NCBI GenBank assembly: GCA_003248935.1
Contig: QFQF01000008.1
Span: 62,001-126,000 of the forward strand
Direction of reading: 5' to 3'
DNA: 64,000 bases
Source of the DNA: Sphingobium sp.
GTDB taxonomy: Bacteria > Pseudomonadota > Alphaproteobacteria > Sphingomonadales > Sphingomonadaceae
The notes below the pieces were generated by a model. It made no database searches. It had not been told where the DNA came from and was given only the letters and a program-made list of their open reading frames with translations. Made by a program: the position numbers and the translations under genes. Below are positions 1-8,730 of this stretch, piece by piece (the stretch's first letter is position 1; each line of letters starts with the position of its first letter).

Positions 1-244
1 AAAGCGGCTGGCTGCGGAATGTGGTCTTGATCGCCTGTCCGGGCTGAATCTCGGAAAGATCGACCTCGGACGACGCAAGCGCGAGGACATCCGCGCTGGG
101 GTTCATCTGGTTGACCAGAGGCAGGACAACCGCAACGGCGCCCACGCCCGCGAAACTCACCGCCGCTATATTAATGAAATCGCGGCGACGCACACCGTCA
201 CCACCAACCGCTTCCCGGGTCCCCGTATCCTCAACCGTCGCCAT
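1..244 (-). CDS. petA: Ubiquinol-cytochrome c reductase Rieske iron-sulfur subunit, N-terminal part (runs off the window)
   Basis: Reading the minus strand from an ATG at 244 gives MATVEDTGTREAVGGDGVRR..., then RRRDFINIAAV, a hydrophobic stretch and AVVLPLVNQMNPSADVLALA. This is the usual Rieske N-terminus: a Tat-like twin-arginine signal that stays as the membrane anchor, followed by the PSADVLAL...VDLSEIQPGQ segment that begins the soluble head. The 2Fe-2S ligand motifs lie beyond base 1 and cannot be checked. In the family this subunit passes electrons from ubiquinol to cytochrome c1 in the bc1 complex. petB and petC would be expected further left. Divergent from trmL. Confidence 0.9.
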   Translation of the reverse strand, partial: MATVEDTGTREAVGGDGVRRRDFINIAAVSFAGVGAVAVVLPLVNQMNPSADVLALASSEVDLSEIQPGQAIKTTFRSQPL

Positions 245-450
245 GCATTATACCCTTGCAAGTCGTCCCTGACCCATCCGGAATGCCTTGAACGGCCCTG
301 ATTATCAAGAGATTCAACCAGCCGCAGTCATGCAGCTCGCCTTGACCCCCCGGCGTGGATAGTGGGCCTGATAGCCGCCAATGCGCGCCTTTGCCAACCA
401 CCAATCGGCCGGACTACCACATTTTGTCGCGCTGCATTATGCGCAGCGCC

Positions 451-909
451 ATGCGTATCGCCCTTTACCAGCCGGAGATCGCCGGCAATGTCGGCGCCAT
501 TCTGCGCCTCGCCGCCTGCTTCGCAACGCCGGTCGACATCATCATGCCGATGGGTTTCGCCTTTTCCGACGCGAAGCTGAAGCGCGCGGCGATGGACTAT
601 GGCGCCGCCGCCGACGTCAGCAAGCACCCGAATTTCGAGGCGTTTTTATCGGAGAGGAGGTCCGGGGAGGGTCGCGTCGTCCTCCTGACCACCAGCGGCG
701 GCACACGCCTGCCCGACATGACCTTCCGCCCCGGCGACATATTGATGCTCGGCTCTGAAAGTGCAGGCGTCCCCCCGCATGTCCATGATGCCGCCGACGA
801 GCGCGTGCGGATTCCGATGGCGGCGGGCTTTCGGTCCTTGAACATTGCGGTCTCGACGGGCATCGCCTTGGCCGAGGCATTGAGGCAGACCGGACAATTC
901 CCAGCATGA
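451..909 (+). CDS. trmL: tRNA (cytidine(34)-2'-O)-methyltransferase, SPOUT family
   Basis: A 152-aa protein starting MRIALYQPEIAGNVGAILRL, the classic TrmL opening (substrate-proximal Asn and Gly-Asn in QPEIAGN). The knot motif is visible as GSESAGVP followed by RIPM and RSLNIAVSTGIALAEALRQ, which form the S-adenosylmethionine pocket. TrmL 2'-O-methylates the wobble nucleotide of certain leucine tRNAs. The reading frame is open upstream to 355, but the ATG at 451 gives family length (about 150-157 aa). The stop overlaps the hemF start (ATGA at 906-909), so the two are probably co-translated. Confidence 0.92.
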   Translation: MRIALYQPEIAGNVGAILRLAACFATPVDIIMPMGFAFSDAKLKRAAMDYGAAADVSKHPNFEAFLSERRSGEGRVVLLTTSGGTRLPDMTFRPGDILMLGSESAGVPPHVHDAADERVRIPMAAGFRSLNIAVSTGIALAEALRQTGQFPA

Positions 910-1754
910 CACCGCTCGACGAACAGCAGCAGGCCGCCCGCACTTGGTTCGAATCGCTGCGCGACCGTATTTGCGCCGCGTTCGTGGCGCTGGAACGGGA
1001 GGCGGGAAGCGACGCCGATTTCACCTACACGCCCTGGGACCGCGAAGCGGACGGGCTGGCACCGGGCCATGGCGGCGGCGGTGTGCGCGGCGTGATGAAG
1101 GGCAAGGTGTTCGAGAAGGTGGGCGTCAACGTCTCCACCGTCGGCGGCGCCTTCGCGCCCGAATTCGCCAAGACCATTCACGGCGCGGGGGATAATCCGG
1201 CTTTCTTCGCGACGGGCATCAGCCTGGTCGCGCATATGGCGAACCCGCACGTTCCGGCCGTGCACATGAACACCCGCTTCCTGTGTACGGAGAAGCGCTG
1301 GTTCGGTGGCGGTGCGGACCTGAATCCACCTATCCCCTATGACGAGGATACCGCCGACTTCCACGCCGCACTGAAGGCCGCATGCGACCTGCATGGCGCC
1401 GATTACTATCCGCGCTTCAAGGCATGGGCCGACGATTATTTCTATATCCCGCACCGGAAGGTGCACCGGGGCGTCGGCGGCATCTTCTACGATCATCTGG
1501 AAGGTGACTTCGACGCCGATTTCGCTTTCACCCGGAGCGTCGGAGAGGCGTTCCTGGCGGCCTTTCCACCGATCGTGCGGCGCCGCATGGGCATGGGCTG
1601 GACACAGGCGGACAAGCAGCAGCAACTCGAATGGCGCGGCCGCTATGCCGAGTTCAACCTCGTTCATGATCGCGGCACGCTGTTCGGCCTCAAGACCGGC
1701 GGCAATATCGACGCCATCCTGATGAGCCTGCCGCCGATGGCGAGCTGGAGCTGA
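906..1754 (+). CDS. hemF: Oxygen-dependent coproporphyrinogen III oxidase
   Basis: 282 aa. It converts coproporphyrinogen III to protoporphyrinogen IX with O2 in haem synthesis. Family signatures are present: GGGGVRG near residues 56-62, VHMNTRF near 119-124, RWFGGGADLNPPIP near 131-144, and the long block FKAWADDYFYIPHRK with RGVGGIFYD near 171-196; it ends with the usual LPP motif. ATGA overlap with trmL. Placement next to petA fits a respiration/haem neighbourhood. No sign of truncation. Confidence 0.96.
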   Translation: MTPLDEQQQAARTWFESLRDRICAAFVALEREAGSDADFTYTPWDREADGLAPGHGGGGVRGVMKGKVFEKVGVNVSTVGGAFAPEFAKTIHGAGDNPAFFATGISLVAHMANPHVPAVHMNTRFLCTEKRWFGGGADLNPPIPYDEDTADFHAALKAACDLHGADYYPRFKAWADDYFYIPHRKVHRGVGGIFYDHLEGDFDADFAFTRSVGEAFLAAFPPIVRRRMGMGWTQADKQQQLEWRGRYAEFNLVHDRGTLFGLKTGGNIDAILMSLPPMASWS

Positions 1755-1758
1755 CCCT

Positions 1759-2343
1759 TTGTCGCTGACGCCCGTCGATCCCCGCCAGATCGCCACCATC
1801 GTCACCCATCTGGAAATGCGCGCGAAGCCGCGACCGGCGCCGATTCCGCCATCGCCCTATCGACTGGTGCGCTGGAAGACCCCGGCGCTCGACGCCTATC
1901 GCACATTGTTCCGGCGGGTGGGCGAGGAATGGATGTGGTTTTCCCGGCTGGTCATGCCGGATGCCGAGGTTGAGGCGATCATCCACGATCCGGGCATCGA
2001 AATCTACGCAGTGTGCGACGCGCGCGGGATCGAGGTCGGCATGCTGGAACTCGACTTCCGTTCGGCGCCCGACTGCGAGATCGGCTTCTTCGGCCTCGTC
2101 ACGCAGGCGACGGGCAAGGGTCATGGCCGCTGGCTGATGGCGCAGGCGCTGAGCCTGGGCTGGCGCAGCGGGATCGAGCGGATGTGGGTCCATACCTGCA
2201 CCCTCGACCACCCGTCGGCGCTCGGTTTCTACCGTCGCTGCGGCTTCGTCCCGTTCGCGCGGGAAGTGGAAACGTTCGACGATCCCCGGCTGACTGGCCG
2301 CCTCCCGCGCGAAGCGGCGCCGCAAATCCCGCTGCTCGGCTGA
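1759..2343 (+). CDS. GNAT family N-acetyltransferase
   Basis: 194 aa, 4 bp after hemF. The GNAT fold is indicated by EVGMLELDFRSAPDCEIGFFGLV, then TGKGHGRWLMAQAL (Q/R-x-x-G-x-G/A acetyl-CoA motif in the form GKGHGRWL) and WVHTCTLDHPSALGFYRRCGFVPF, where the DHPSALGFYRRCGF tail is typical. Substrate unknown. The start shown is TTG at 1759; an internal ATG at 1816 is possible and would remove 19 residues ahead of the fold. Likely the last gene of the trmL-hemF unit. Confidence 0.85.
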   Translation: MSLTPVDPRQIATIVTHLEMRAKPRPAPIPPSPYRLVRWKTPALDAYRTLFRRVGEEWMWFSRLVMPDAEVEAIIHDPGIEIYAVCDARGIEVGMLELDFRSAPDCEIGFFGLVTQATGKGHGRWLMAQALSLGWRSGIERMWVHTCTLDHPSALGFYRRCGFVPFAREVETFDDPRLTGRLPREAAPQIPLLG

Positions 2344-2475
2344 CCCGTCCCCGGTGATGGGGGACGCAGGGAACCACGCGCCCGATCAATCATTGCTCTT
2401 TCCAGATCGCTGATCAGCGGCAATACTGTCTCCCAAGTCCTCGGAAAAGGGGACGTATACAGACGGTCGCAAGGG

Positions 2476-3165
2476 ATGAGATGCATGCGGGCTGCCATCG
2501 TTGCAGGAACCATGATGCTGGCAGCGGCGCCCGCCGTCGCACAGGCGGAGACCCCCCGCGACATCCTGATTACGGCGGCTTTCCAGACACCGGACAAGGC
2601 CAGGGCTCTGGCCCTGATAGGCCGCGCCATCACGGCATCCGACGCCATCCTCTCCAGCCGCCCGGACGACCGGGAGGCGACGCTTCAGCGCGGCATCGCC
2701 ATCGGCTATCGCGCCAAGCTGACGCGCAGCCGGTCGGACGCCAAGGCTTCGCTCGCAATCTTCGAGAAACTGGCCGCACGCAATCCGCGCGACGCGGAGG
2801 TCCAGATGGTGATCGCGGGCTGGCATCTGGATGCGATCGACCAGTTGGGCGGCTTCATCGCCCGGACGATGCTCGGCGCCCGCGCGCAGGCCGGTGACGC
2901 GGCCATGGCTCGCGCCGTATCACTGGGCGGCGACCGGGCATTCTACCCTGCCTTCGCGGCATTGATGGGCATCCGGCAGCATCCGGCCAACGTCGCGGAG
3001 GCACGTCGTCATGCAGAAGCCGCCGCGCGCGCCGCGACACCCACGCCCCTCGACACGCTGATGCAACGCAGCATGGCCGCAATCCTGCCGATGCTGCGCG
3101 CGAACGACGGCGAGGGTGCAGCCGAACTCGCCCGCAAGCTGCTCCCCTTCGGCCGGATCGGCTGA
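2476..3165 (+). CDS. Exported alpha-helical (TPR-like) protein of unknown function
   Basis: 229 aa. A Sec-type signal peptide is visible in the first 24 residues (MRCMRAAIVAGTMMLAAAPA then VAQA). The mature part is almost entirely helical, alanine/arginine-rich, with repeating patterns such as TPDKARALALIGRAI, DREATLQRGIAIGYRAKLTR and AKASLAIFEKLAARNPRDAEVQMVIAGWHLDAIDQLG that look like degenerate tetratricopeptide repeats. ATG at 2485 is an alternative start. Faces the small purA-linked gene convergently. I cannot assign a role; a periplasmic scaffold is plausible. Confidence 0.7.
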   Translation: MRCMRAAIVAGTMMLAAAPAVAQAETPRDILITAAFQTPDKARALALIGRAITASDAILSSRPDDREATLQRGIAIGYRAKLTRSRSDAKASLAIFEKLAARNPRDAEVQMVIAGWHLDAIDQLGGFIARTMLGARAQAGDAAMARAVSLGGDRAFYPAFAALMGIRQHPANVAEARRHAEAAARAATPTPLDTLMQRSMAAILPMLRANDGEGAAELARKLLPFGRIG

Positions 3166-3178
3166 CGGCCGGACTGCG

Positions 3179-3358
3179 CTAGCGCAACTTCGCGATCGTC
3201 AGCCCGTCCTGCTTGGCGCGGGTCTTCACCGACTCCTCGCTACGGGTAAGCGCCTTCGCGATGGCCTTCAGCGCCATGCCCTTCTTCGCCAACGTGTGCA
3301 GCTTCTGGATCTCGTCCGCCGTCCAGGGCTGCTTGTGCCGCTCGAAACGCTCGCCCAT
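3179..3358 (-). CDS. 59-aa SANT/Myb-like helix-turn-helix small protein downstream of purA
   Basis: The minus strand reads MGERFERHKQPWTADEIQKL, then HTLAKKGMALKAIAKAL, TRSEESVKTRAKQDGL and TIAKLR, followed by TAG. A clear Shine-Dalgarno (GAGGAG) sits about 8 bases before the ATG. The pattern W-T-x-D-E-I-x-x-L plus KAIAKALTRSEESVKTRA resembles a SANT/Myb or gcrA-like helix-turn-helix (small residues at the turn, basic recognition helix). It lies 13 bp after the purA stop, so it is probably in the same transcript. It may bind DNA; the target is unknown. Confidence 0.75.
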   Translation of the reverse strand: MGERFERHKQPWTADEIQKLHTLAKKGMALKAIAKALTRSEESVKTRAKQDGLTIAKLR

Positions 3359-3371
3359 CGTCCCGCTCTCC

Positions 3372-4661
3372 TCAGTCCGCGAACGGATCGCGGACGAGGA
3401 TCGTATCCTCGCGCTCGGGCGAGGTCGATACCAGCGTGACCGGGCAGCCGATCAGTTCCTCGATCCGGCGGATATATTTGATCGCCTGCGCCGGAAGGTC
3501 GGCCCAGCTGCGCGCGCCGGCGGTCGTGTCCTGCCAGCCGCCGATCGTCTCGTAGATCGGTTCCGCCTTCGCCTGATCCTGACTATGCGCGGGCAGATAG
3601 TCGTAGGTCGTCTCGCCGATCCTGTAGCCGACGCAGATCTTCAGTTCGTCGAAGCCGTCCAGCACATCAAGCTTGGTCAGCGCGATACCGGTGACGCCGG
3701 AGACGGCGACCGACTGGCGCACCAGCACCGCATCGAACCAGCCGCAGCGGCGCTTGCGGCCCGTAACGGTGCCGAATTCATGGCCGCGCGTGCCCAGCCG
3801 CTCGCCGACATCATTGTCCTGCTCGCTCGGGAACGGGCCGGAACCGACGCGGGTTGTATAGGCCTTCACGATGCCGAGGACGAAGCCGACCGCCGACGGA
3901 CCAAGGCCGGAGCCGCCCGCCGCCGTGCCGGCGATGGTGTTGGACGAGGTGACGAACGGATAGGTGCCGTGGTCGACGTCCAGCAGCACGCCCTGCGCGC
4001 CCTCGAACAGGATGCGGTCGCCCCGCTTCTTCGCTTCGTTGAGGGTCAGCCACACCGGTTTGGCAAAGGGCAGGATGAAATCGGCGATGGCGCGCAATTC
4101 GGCCATCAGTGCCTCGCGATCGATCGGCGGCTCGCCGAAGCCCGCGCGCAAGGCGTCGTGATGCGCGGTCAGACGATCGATCTGCGGACCGAGGTCGTCG
4201 AGATGGGAAAGGTCGCACACGCGAATCGCCCTGCGGCCCACCTTGTCCTCATAGGCCGGGCCGATGCCGCGCCGGGTGGTGCCGATCTTGCCCGCGCCGC
4301 TCGCATCCTCTCGCAGGCCGTCCAGATCACGGTGGAAAGGTAGGATCAGCGGGCAGGTTTCCGCGATGTGGAGATTGTCTGGCGTGATCGTCACGCCCTG
4401 CCCGGCGAGTTTCGCCACCTCTTCCCTGAAGTGCCAGGGATCGAGAACGACGCCGTTGCCGATGACCGACAGCGTCCCGCGCACGATGCCCGAGGGGAGC
4501 AGCGACAGCTTATAGACATTCTCGCCCACGACCAGCGTATGGCCGGCATTGTGCCCGCCCTGAAAGCGCACGACGACGTCGGCCCGCTCCGCCAGCCAGT
4601 CGACGATCTTGCCCTTGCCCTCATCGCCCCACTGGGCGCCGATAACGGTCACATTTGCCAT
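3372..4661 (-). CDS. purA: Adenylosuccinate synthetase
   Basis: 429 aa, the usual family length, starting MANVTVIGAQWGDEGKGKIV. This N-terminal GDEGKGK phosphate loop, FQGGHNAGHTLV, the TTRRGIGPAYEDK segment and the QGVLLDVDHGTYPFVTSSN block are all PurA hallmarks. It joins IMP and aspartate using GTP in AMP synthesis. An upstream in-frame ATG at 4727 would add 22 non-conserved residues and is rejected. It is downstream of hisZ and serA on the same strand but separated from them by the esterase gene, which runs the other way. Confidence 0.97.
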   Translation of the reverse strand: MANVTVIGAQWGDEGKGKIVDWLAERADVVVRFQGGHNAGHTLVVGENVYKLSLLPSGIVRGTLSVIGNGVVLDPWHFREEVAKLAGQGVTITPDNLHIAETCPLILPFHRDLDGLREDASGAGKIGTTRRGIGPAYEDKVGRRAIRVCDLSHLDDLGPQIDRLTAHHDALRAGFGEPPIDREALMAELRAIADFILPFAKPVWLTLNEAKKRGDRILFEGAQGVLLDVDHGTYPFVTSSNTIAGTAAGGSGLGPSAVGFVLGIVKAYTTRVGSGPFPSEQDNDVGERLGTRGHEFGTVTGRKRRCGWFDAVLVRQSVAVSGVTGIALTKLDVLDGFDELKICVGYRIGETTYDYLPAHSQDQAKAEPIYETIGGWQDTTAGARSWADLPAQAIKYIRRIEELIGCPVTLVSTSPEREDTILVRDPFAD

Positions 4662-4880
4662 GGATATGCGTCTCCGCCTGCCCGGCGTGTCACGGGCACC
4701 CTTCGACAGGACTCGGCGGCCGGACATGGATCAGTCGGGGCCTGTAGCCCCTGTGCGGGGCGCGCGTTAGCGCCGAGGGCGCGGGCGTGTCAAGGCAAGG
4801 GTGGCGCCGCCGGGCCGTCGATTACATTTTGTCACGCTTTGTTGCTTTAAGCTGGCGCTGCGCGAAACGATAAGCGACGC

Positions 4881-5768
4881 ATGATCACCAGGATACGCCC
4901 CGCGATGCTTGCCGTGATGTTCCTGCCGCTCGTTGCGGTCGGCCTTGTCGCTGTGCAGGGGCAAAGCGGTGCCCTGCCCCCGGTGGAGACGCTGCATTAC
5001 GGTGACGGTCCGCTGCAAGACATCGGCTTCTGGCCCGCCGACGCCAGATACGGGTCACCGCCGCCGCTCGTCATCTTCGTGCACGGAGGCGGATGGAAGC
5101 GCGGCAGCCGCGACAACGCGACCGGCGCGGCGAAGGTCGCGCACTATGCAGCGCTTGGCTATGCCTTCGCCTCGATCAACTATCGCCTCGTGCCCGACGC
5201 CACCGTCGAGGAACAGGCACAGGATGTCGCCAATGCCGTGGCACTGCTGCGGGGCAACGCAGCCACCCTTCATTTCGATCCCGATCGCATCGTCCTGATG
5301 GGTCACAGCGCGGGCGCGCATCTGGTCGCTCTGGTCGGCACCGACATGCGCTACTTCGCGAAGGCCGGATTGAGGCCCGATGCCGTGCGGGGCGTGATCG
5401 CGCTGGACGGCGCCGCCTATGACGTGGCGCGGCAGATGGCACAGGCCGGACGGTTCATGGCTGGCACCTATGAACAGGCGTTCGGCACGGACGCGGACCG
5501 CCAGCGCCTGTTGTCCCCGACAATGCAGACGGAAAGGCCCAATGTGCCCGCCTTCCTGATCCTGCATGTCGACAGGACCGACGGCGCGGAACAGTCGGAG
5601 GCGCTGGCCGCCGCTCTACGGGCGGCCGGGACACCGGCCGAGGTGAAGGGCTTTTCAGGAACCGGGCTGCGCGGGCACATGGAGATCAACCGCAGGCTGG
5701 GCGACCCAGACTATCCCGCGACACCCGTGGTCGATGCCTGGCTGAAGCAGGCATTCGCCGCTCAGTAG
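4881..5768 (+). CDS. Exported alpha/beta-hydrolase (esterase of the BD-FAE/HSL type)
   Basis: 295 aa with an N-terminal signal peptide (roughly residues 1-28, AMLAVMFLPLVAVGLVAV). The oxyanion-hole motif HGGGW is at residues 68-72 and the nucleophile elbow GHSAGA at 141-146 (Ser143). A late RGHMEINRRLG supplies the likely catalytic His. These match HSL-type esterases and BD-FAE (feruloyl-esterase-like) hydrolases acting on acyl esters; the substrate cannot be read. The 3' end overlaps the 3' end of hisZ by 7 bp on the opposite strand. Confidence 0.85.
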   Translation: MITRIRPAMLAVMFLPLVAVGLVAVQGQSGALPPVETLHYGDGPLQDIGFWPADARYGSPPPLVIFVHGGGWKRGSRDNATGAAKVAHYAALGYAFASINYRLVPDATVEEQAQDVANAVALLRGNAATLHFDPDRIVLMGHSAGAHLVALVGTDMRYFAKAGLRPDAVRGVIALDGAAYDVARQMAQAGRFMAGTYEQAFGTDADRQRLLSPTMQTERPNVPAFLILHVDRTDGAEQSEALAAALRAAGTPAEVKGFSGTGLRGHMEINRRLGDPDYPATPVVDAWLKQAFAAQ

Positions 5769-6907
5769 GCGCGCGTCTCCGCCCCATCCAGCCAATGGGT
5801 GCAACGCTGCCGCCGCCCGTCATCGTCCGCCGACAACGCCGCCACCGTCTGCCAGCCATCTGCGCGCAGCGCCGCCGCCTGCGCCGCATCGTGGCCGGCC
5901 GGCAGGAAGATGCGCCGTGCATCGACGCCGCCGAAGCCTGCATCGACCAGCGGATCGGGATAGAGCGAGAAGCCCATCGCCGGCTCCTCTCGGCCGTCCG
6001 GGTGGATGATCGTATAGCTGCCGCCACGGCCGATCTCTCCCACGAAACCTTCCGCGAAGATCGAGAAACCGAACCAGAGCTGATATTCAAAGCCATGCCG
6101 CTCGGTCGGGTCGAGGGTCAGGGTGATGTCCCAGCCGATCGGCTTGGCAATTGCGCGCAACGCCGCGATCCGGCTGGCAAGCGCCCCCTTGTGCGGCCCC
6201 GCGGCGTCGATCGCCTCCAGCTTCTCCATCGCGGCATGGAATGGCCCGGCCGCCTCGATCAGCGGCAAATAGGCCGCTGGTCCCGCGCCCAGCGCGACCA
6301 GCGCGCCCGCATCCTTGGCGTCCAGTTCAGCGCGTACCGCCTCGATCTCGCCGGGTGCAAGCGGCAGCGGCCCGGCGGCGAGCGTGTCGATCAGGTCAGG
6401 CAAAGTGAAGTCGATGGTGATGCCGGTGACGCCCGCGGCCTGCAGTGCCTCGATCGCGACATTGACGATCTCGACGGCCGCAGCGACGCTGTCGGTGCCG
6501 ATCAGTTCCGCGCCGACCTGCATCCGCTCCCGCTCGGGGCGAAGCTGGTTGGCCTTCAGGCGCACGACGGGTCCGGCATAGGAGAGTCGCAGCGGACGGG
6601 CGGCGGCGGCAAGACGGGTGACGGCGATACGCCCCACCTGCGCGGTCATGTCCGGACGCAACGCCAGCGTCCGCTGCGACAGGGGATCGACGACGCGCAG
6701 CAGATCCTGCGCCTTTGCCGATTTCAGGCGTCCGACCAGCGTCTCTTCAAACTCCGCGAGCGGCGGCATGACCCGTTCGTACCCGTGGCTCGACACCGTA
6801 TCGAGGACGCGGCGAACGAGCCGCGCGGAGGCCTCCGCACGCGGCGGCAGCCGATCGGACAGGCCCTCGGGCAGCAGACCCTGGGCGCCATGGGTGTTGA
6901 CGGTCAT
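5762..6907 (-). CDS. hisZ: ATP phosphoribosyltransferase regulatory subunit
   Basis: 381 aa, a class-II-aaRS-like protein related to HisRS. Motif-2-like FEETLVGRL...PLSQRTLALRPDMTAQVGRIAV and the ERERMQVGAELIG block are present, as is the C-terminal AEGFVGEIGRGGSY. In organisms with a short HisG, HisZ forms a hetero-octamer with it and gives histidine feedback control. hisG is not in the window. It is on the same strand as serA, separated by about 119 bp, and starts upstream of purA in the same direction. Confidence 0.93.
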   Translation of the reverse strand: MTVNTHGAQGLLPEGLSDRLPPRAEASARLVRRVLDTVSSHGYERVMPPLAEFEETLVGRLKSAKAQDLLRVVDPLSQRTLALRPDMTAQVGRIAVTRLAAAARPLRLSYAGPVVRLKANQLRPERERMQVGAELIGTDSVAAAVEIVNVAIEALQAAGVTGITIDFTLPDLIDTLAAGPLPLAPGEIEAVRAELDAKDAGALVALGAGPAAYLPLIEAAGPFHAAMEKLEAIDAAGPHKGALASRIAALRAIAKPIGWDITLTLDPTERHGFEYQLWFGFSIFAEGFVGEIGRGGSYTIIHPDGREEPAMGFSLYPDPLVDAGFGGVDARRIFLPAGHDAAQAAALRADGWQTVAALSADDDGRRQRCTHWLDGAETRAY

Positions 6908-7026
6908 GGTGCGCCCTTTAGCGAAAAAGGGGGATTAGGCCAGCCCCCTGAAACCCGCGATGGAAGCAAACAGGCGCGGGAACGGGGATGACCTGCCGCC
7001 ATGCGACGGGCCATCCCTCTTGTCCC

Positions 7027-8607
7027 TTACGCGAAGTGAAGCAGCTTCACCTGCTTCACACCTGCCAGCGTACCGATGTCCCCGCGCAGCGCGCCGGTCA
7101 CGTCGCCATCGACGGAGAGCAGCAGCACCGCCTCCCCGCCCTGGACGCGGCGGCCAAGGTGGAAGGTGCCGATATTGACACCCGCTTCACCCAGCGTCGA
7201 GCCCAGACGGCCGATGAAGCCCGGCGCGTCCTGATTGACGATGTAGAGCATCGTGCCAGCGAGGTCCGCCTCGACCTTGATGCCGAACAGCTCGACAAGG
7301 CGCGGCTGGGCATGACCGAACAGCGTGCCCGCGACAGAGCGCTCACCCGCGTCGGTGGTGACGGTGACACGCACGAGCGTCTGGTAGTCGCCCTCGCGGT
7401 CGTGGCGCACCTCACGCACGTCAAGGCCGCGCTCCTTCGCCAGGAACGGCGCGTTGACCATGTTCACCGTGTCCGAATAGACGCGCATCAGTCCGGCAAG
7501 AACCGCCGCCGTGATCGGCTTCTGGTTCAGTTCGGCGGCATGGCCCTCGACCTCAACCGCAACGCCCTTGATCGCGTCGCCCTCAAGCTGGCCGACAAGG
7601 CTGCCGAGCCGTTCCGCGAGCGCCATATAGGGCTTGAGCTTCGGCGCTTCCTCGGCCGACAGCGACGGCACGTTCAGCGCGTTGGTAATGCCGCCGTCCA
7701 GCAGATAATCGCTGAGCTGCTCGGCGACCTGGAGCGCCACGTTCACCTGCGCCTCGTCGGTCGATGCGCCCAGATGCGGGGTGCAGATGAAGTTCGGCGT
7801 GCCGAACAGCGGGCTTTCCTTCGCCGGCTCGGTCACGAACACGTCGAGCGCCGCGCCCGCGACATGGCCGCTGTCCATCGCCTCCTTCAGCGCCGCCTCG
7901 TCGATCAGGCCACCACGCGCGCAGTTGATGATCCGCACACCCTTCTTGGTCTTGGCCAGGTTCTCCTTCGACAGGATATTGCGGGTCTGGTCGGTCAGCG
8001 GCGTGTGCAACGTGATGAAATCGGCCTTCGCCAGCAGCGTGTCGAGATCGGCCTTCTCCACGCCCATCTCGACCGCGCGCTCTGGCGTCAGGAACGGGTC
8101 AAAGGCAACGACCTTCATCTTGAGGCCCAGCGCCCGGCTGGCGACGATCGAGCCGATATTGCCCGCGCCGATCAGGCCCAGCGTCTTGCCGGTGACCTCG
8201 ACGCCCATGAAGCCGTTCTTGGGCCACAGGCCCTGCTGCGTCTGGGCATTCGCCTCCGGCAGCTGGCGGGCCAGCGCGAACATCAGGGCGATGGCGTGCT
8301 CGGCGGTGGTGATCGAATTGCCGAACGGGGTGTTCATAACGATCACACCCTTCGCCGAAGCATAAGGGATGTCGACATTGTCGACGCCGATGCCGGCGCG
8401 GCCGATGACCTTCAGGTTGGTGGCGTGGTCAAGGATGTCCTTCGTTACCTTCGTCGAGGAACGGATGGCGAGGCCGTCATATTCACCGATGATCGCCTTC
8501 AGCTCGTCCGGGGTCTTGCCGGTAATCTCGTCGACCTCGACGCCCCGCTCACGGAAGATCGCGGCGGCGCGGGGGTCCATCTTGTCGGAAATAAGTACCT
8601 TGGGCAT
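7027..8607 (-). CDS. serA: D-3-phosphoglycerate dehydrogenase
   Basis: 526 aa, the long type. NAD-binding GLIGAGNIGSIVASRALGLK lies near residues 141-160, and the catalytic segment TPHLGASTDEAQVNVA (His with its partners) follows. An intervening (ASB) domain leads to the C-terminal ACT domain (LYIVNQDAPGFIGRLGSTLG, VNIGTFHLGR), so serine feedback is possible. It catalyses the first step of the phosphorylated serine pathway. 123 bp separate it from serC upstream; that gap carries a repeat element. Confidence 0.97.
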   Translation of the reverse strand: MPKVLISDKMDPRAAAIFRERGVEVDEITGKTPDELKAIIGEYDGLAIRSSTKVTKDILDHATNLKVIGRAGIGVDNVDIPYASAKGVIVMNTPFGNSITTAEHAIALMFALARQLPEANAQTQQGLWPKNGFMGVEVTGKTLGLIGAGNIGSIVASRALGLKMKVVAFDPFLTPERAVEMGVEKADLDTLLAKADFITLHTPLTDQTRNILSKENLAKTKKGVRIINCARGGLIDEAALKEAMDSGHVAGAALDVFVTEPAKESPLFGTPNFICTPHLGASTDEAQVNVALQVAEQLSDYLLDGGITNALNVPSLSAEEAPKLKPYMALAERLGSLVGQLEGDAIKGVAVEVEGHAAELNQKPITAAVLAGLMRVYSDTVNMVNAPFLAKERGLDVREVRHDREGDYQTLVRVTVTTDAGERSVAGTLFGHAQPRLVELFGIKVEADLAGTMLYIVNQDAPGFIGRLGSTLGEAGVNIGTFHLGRRVQGGEAVLLLSVDGDVTGALRGDIGTLAGVKQVKLLHFA

Positions 8608-8628
8608 GATGAATTGCCTTTCTGCAAT

Positions 8629-8711
8629 CCGTCATCCTCACGAAAGTCAGGATTTCAGGCGGCCAGATCGTACCTGGAGGCCCAAGATCCCGGCCTTCAC
8701 CGGGATGACGG
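8629..8711. repeat. REP-like palindromic intergenic element between serC and serA
   Basis: The outer arms CCGTCATCC (8629-8637) and GGATGACGG (8703-8711) are perfect reverse complements. Inside are a degenerate arm (CACGAAAGTCAGGATTTC), CCAG/CTGG arms around 8664-8678, and GATCCCGGCCTTCACCGGGAT. Dispersed repeats with GTCATCC...GGATGAC ends and 'GGCCTTC(G)CCGGGAT' arms are common in sphingomonad genomes. Here it lies inside the serC-serA unit and would form a hairpin in the transcript. Only one copy is seen in this window. Confidence 0.75.
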
Positions 8712-8730
8712 AGTATAGGAAAAAGTGAGC

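Noticed and set aside
2370..2396. GGAAC-containing EcfG promoter before the 2476 gene
   Set aside because: The -10 element does not match CGTT at the required distance.
3213..4343. Long plus-strand open frame antisense to purA
   Set aside because: Shadow of the high-GC purA gene; no start context or recognisable domain.
6988..8718. 576-codon plus-strand frame opposite serA
   Set aside because: Antisense shadow of serA with basic, low-complexity composition.
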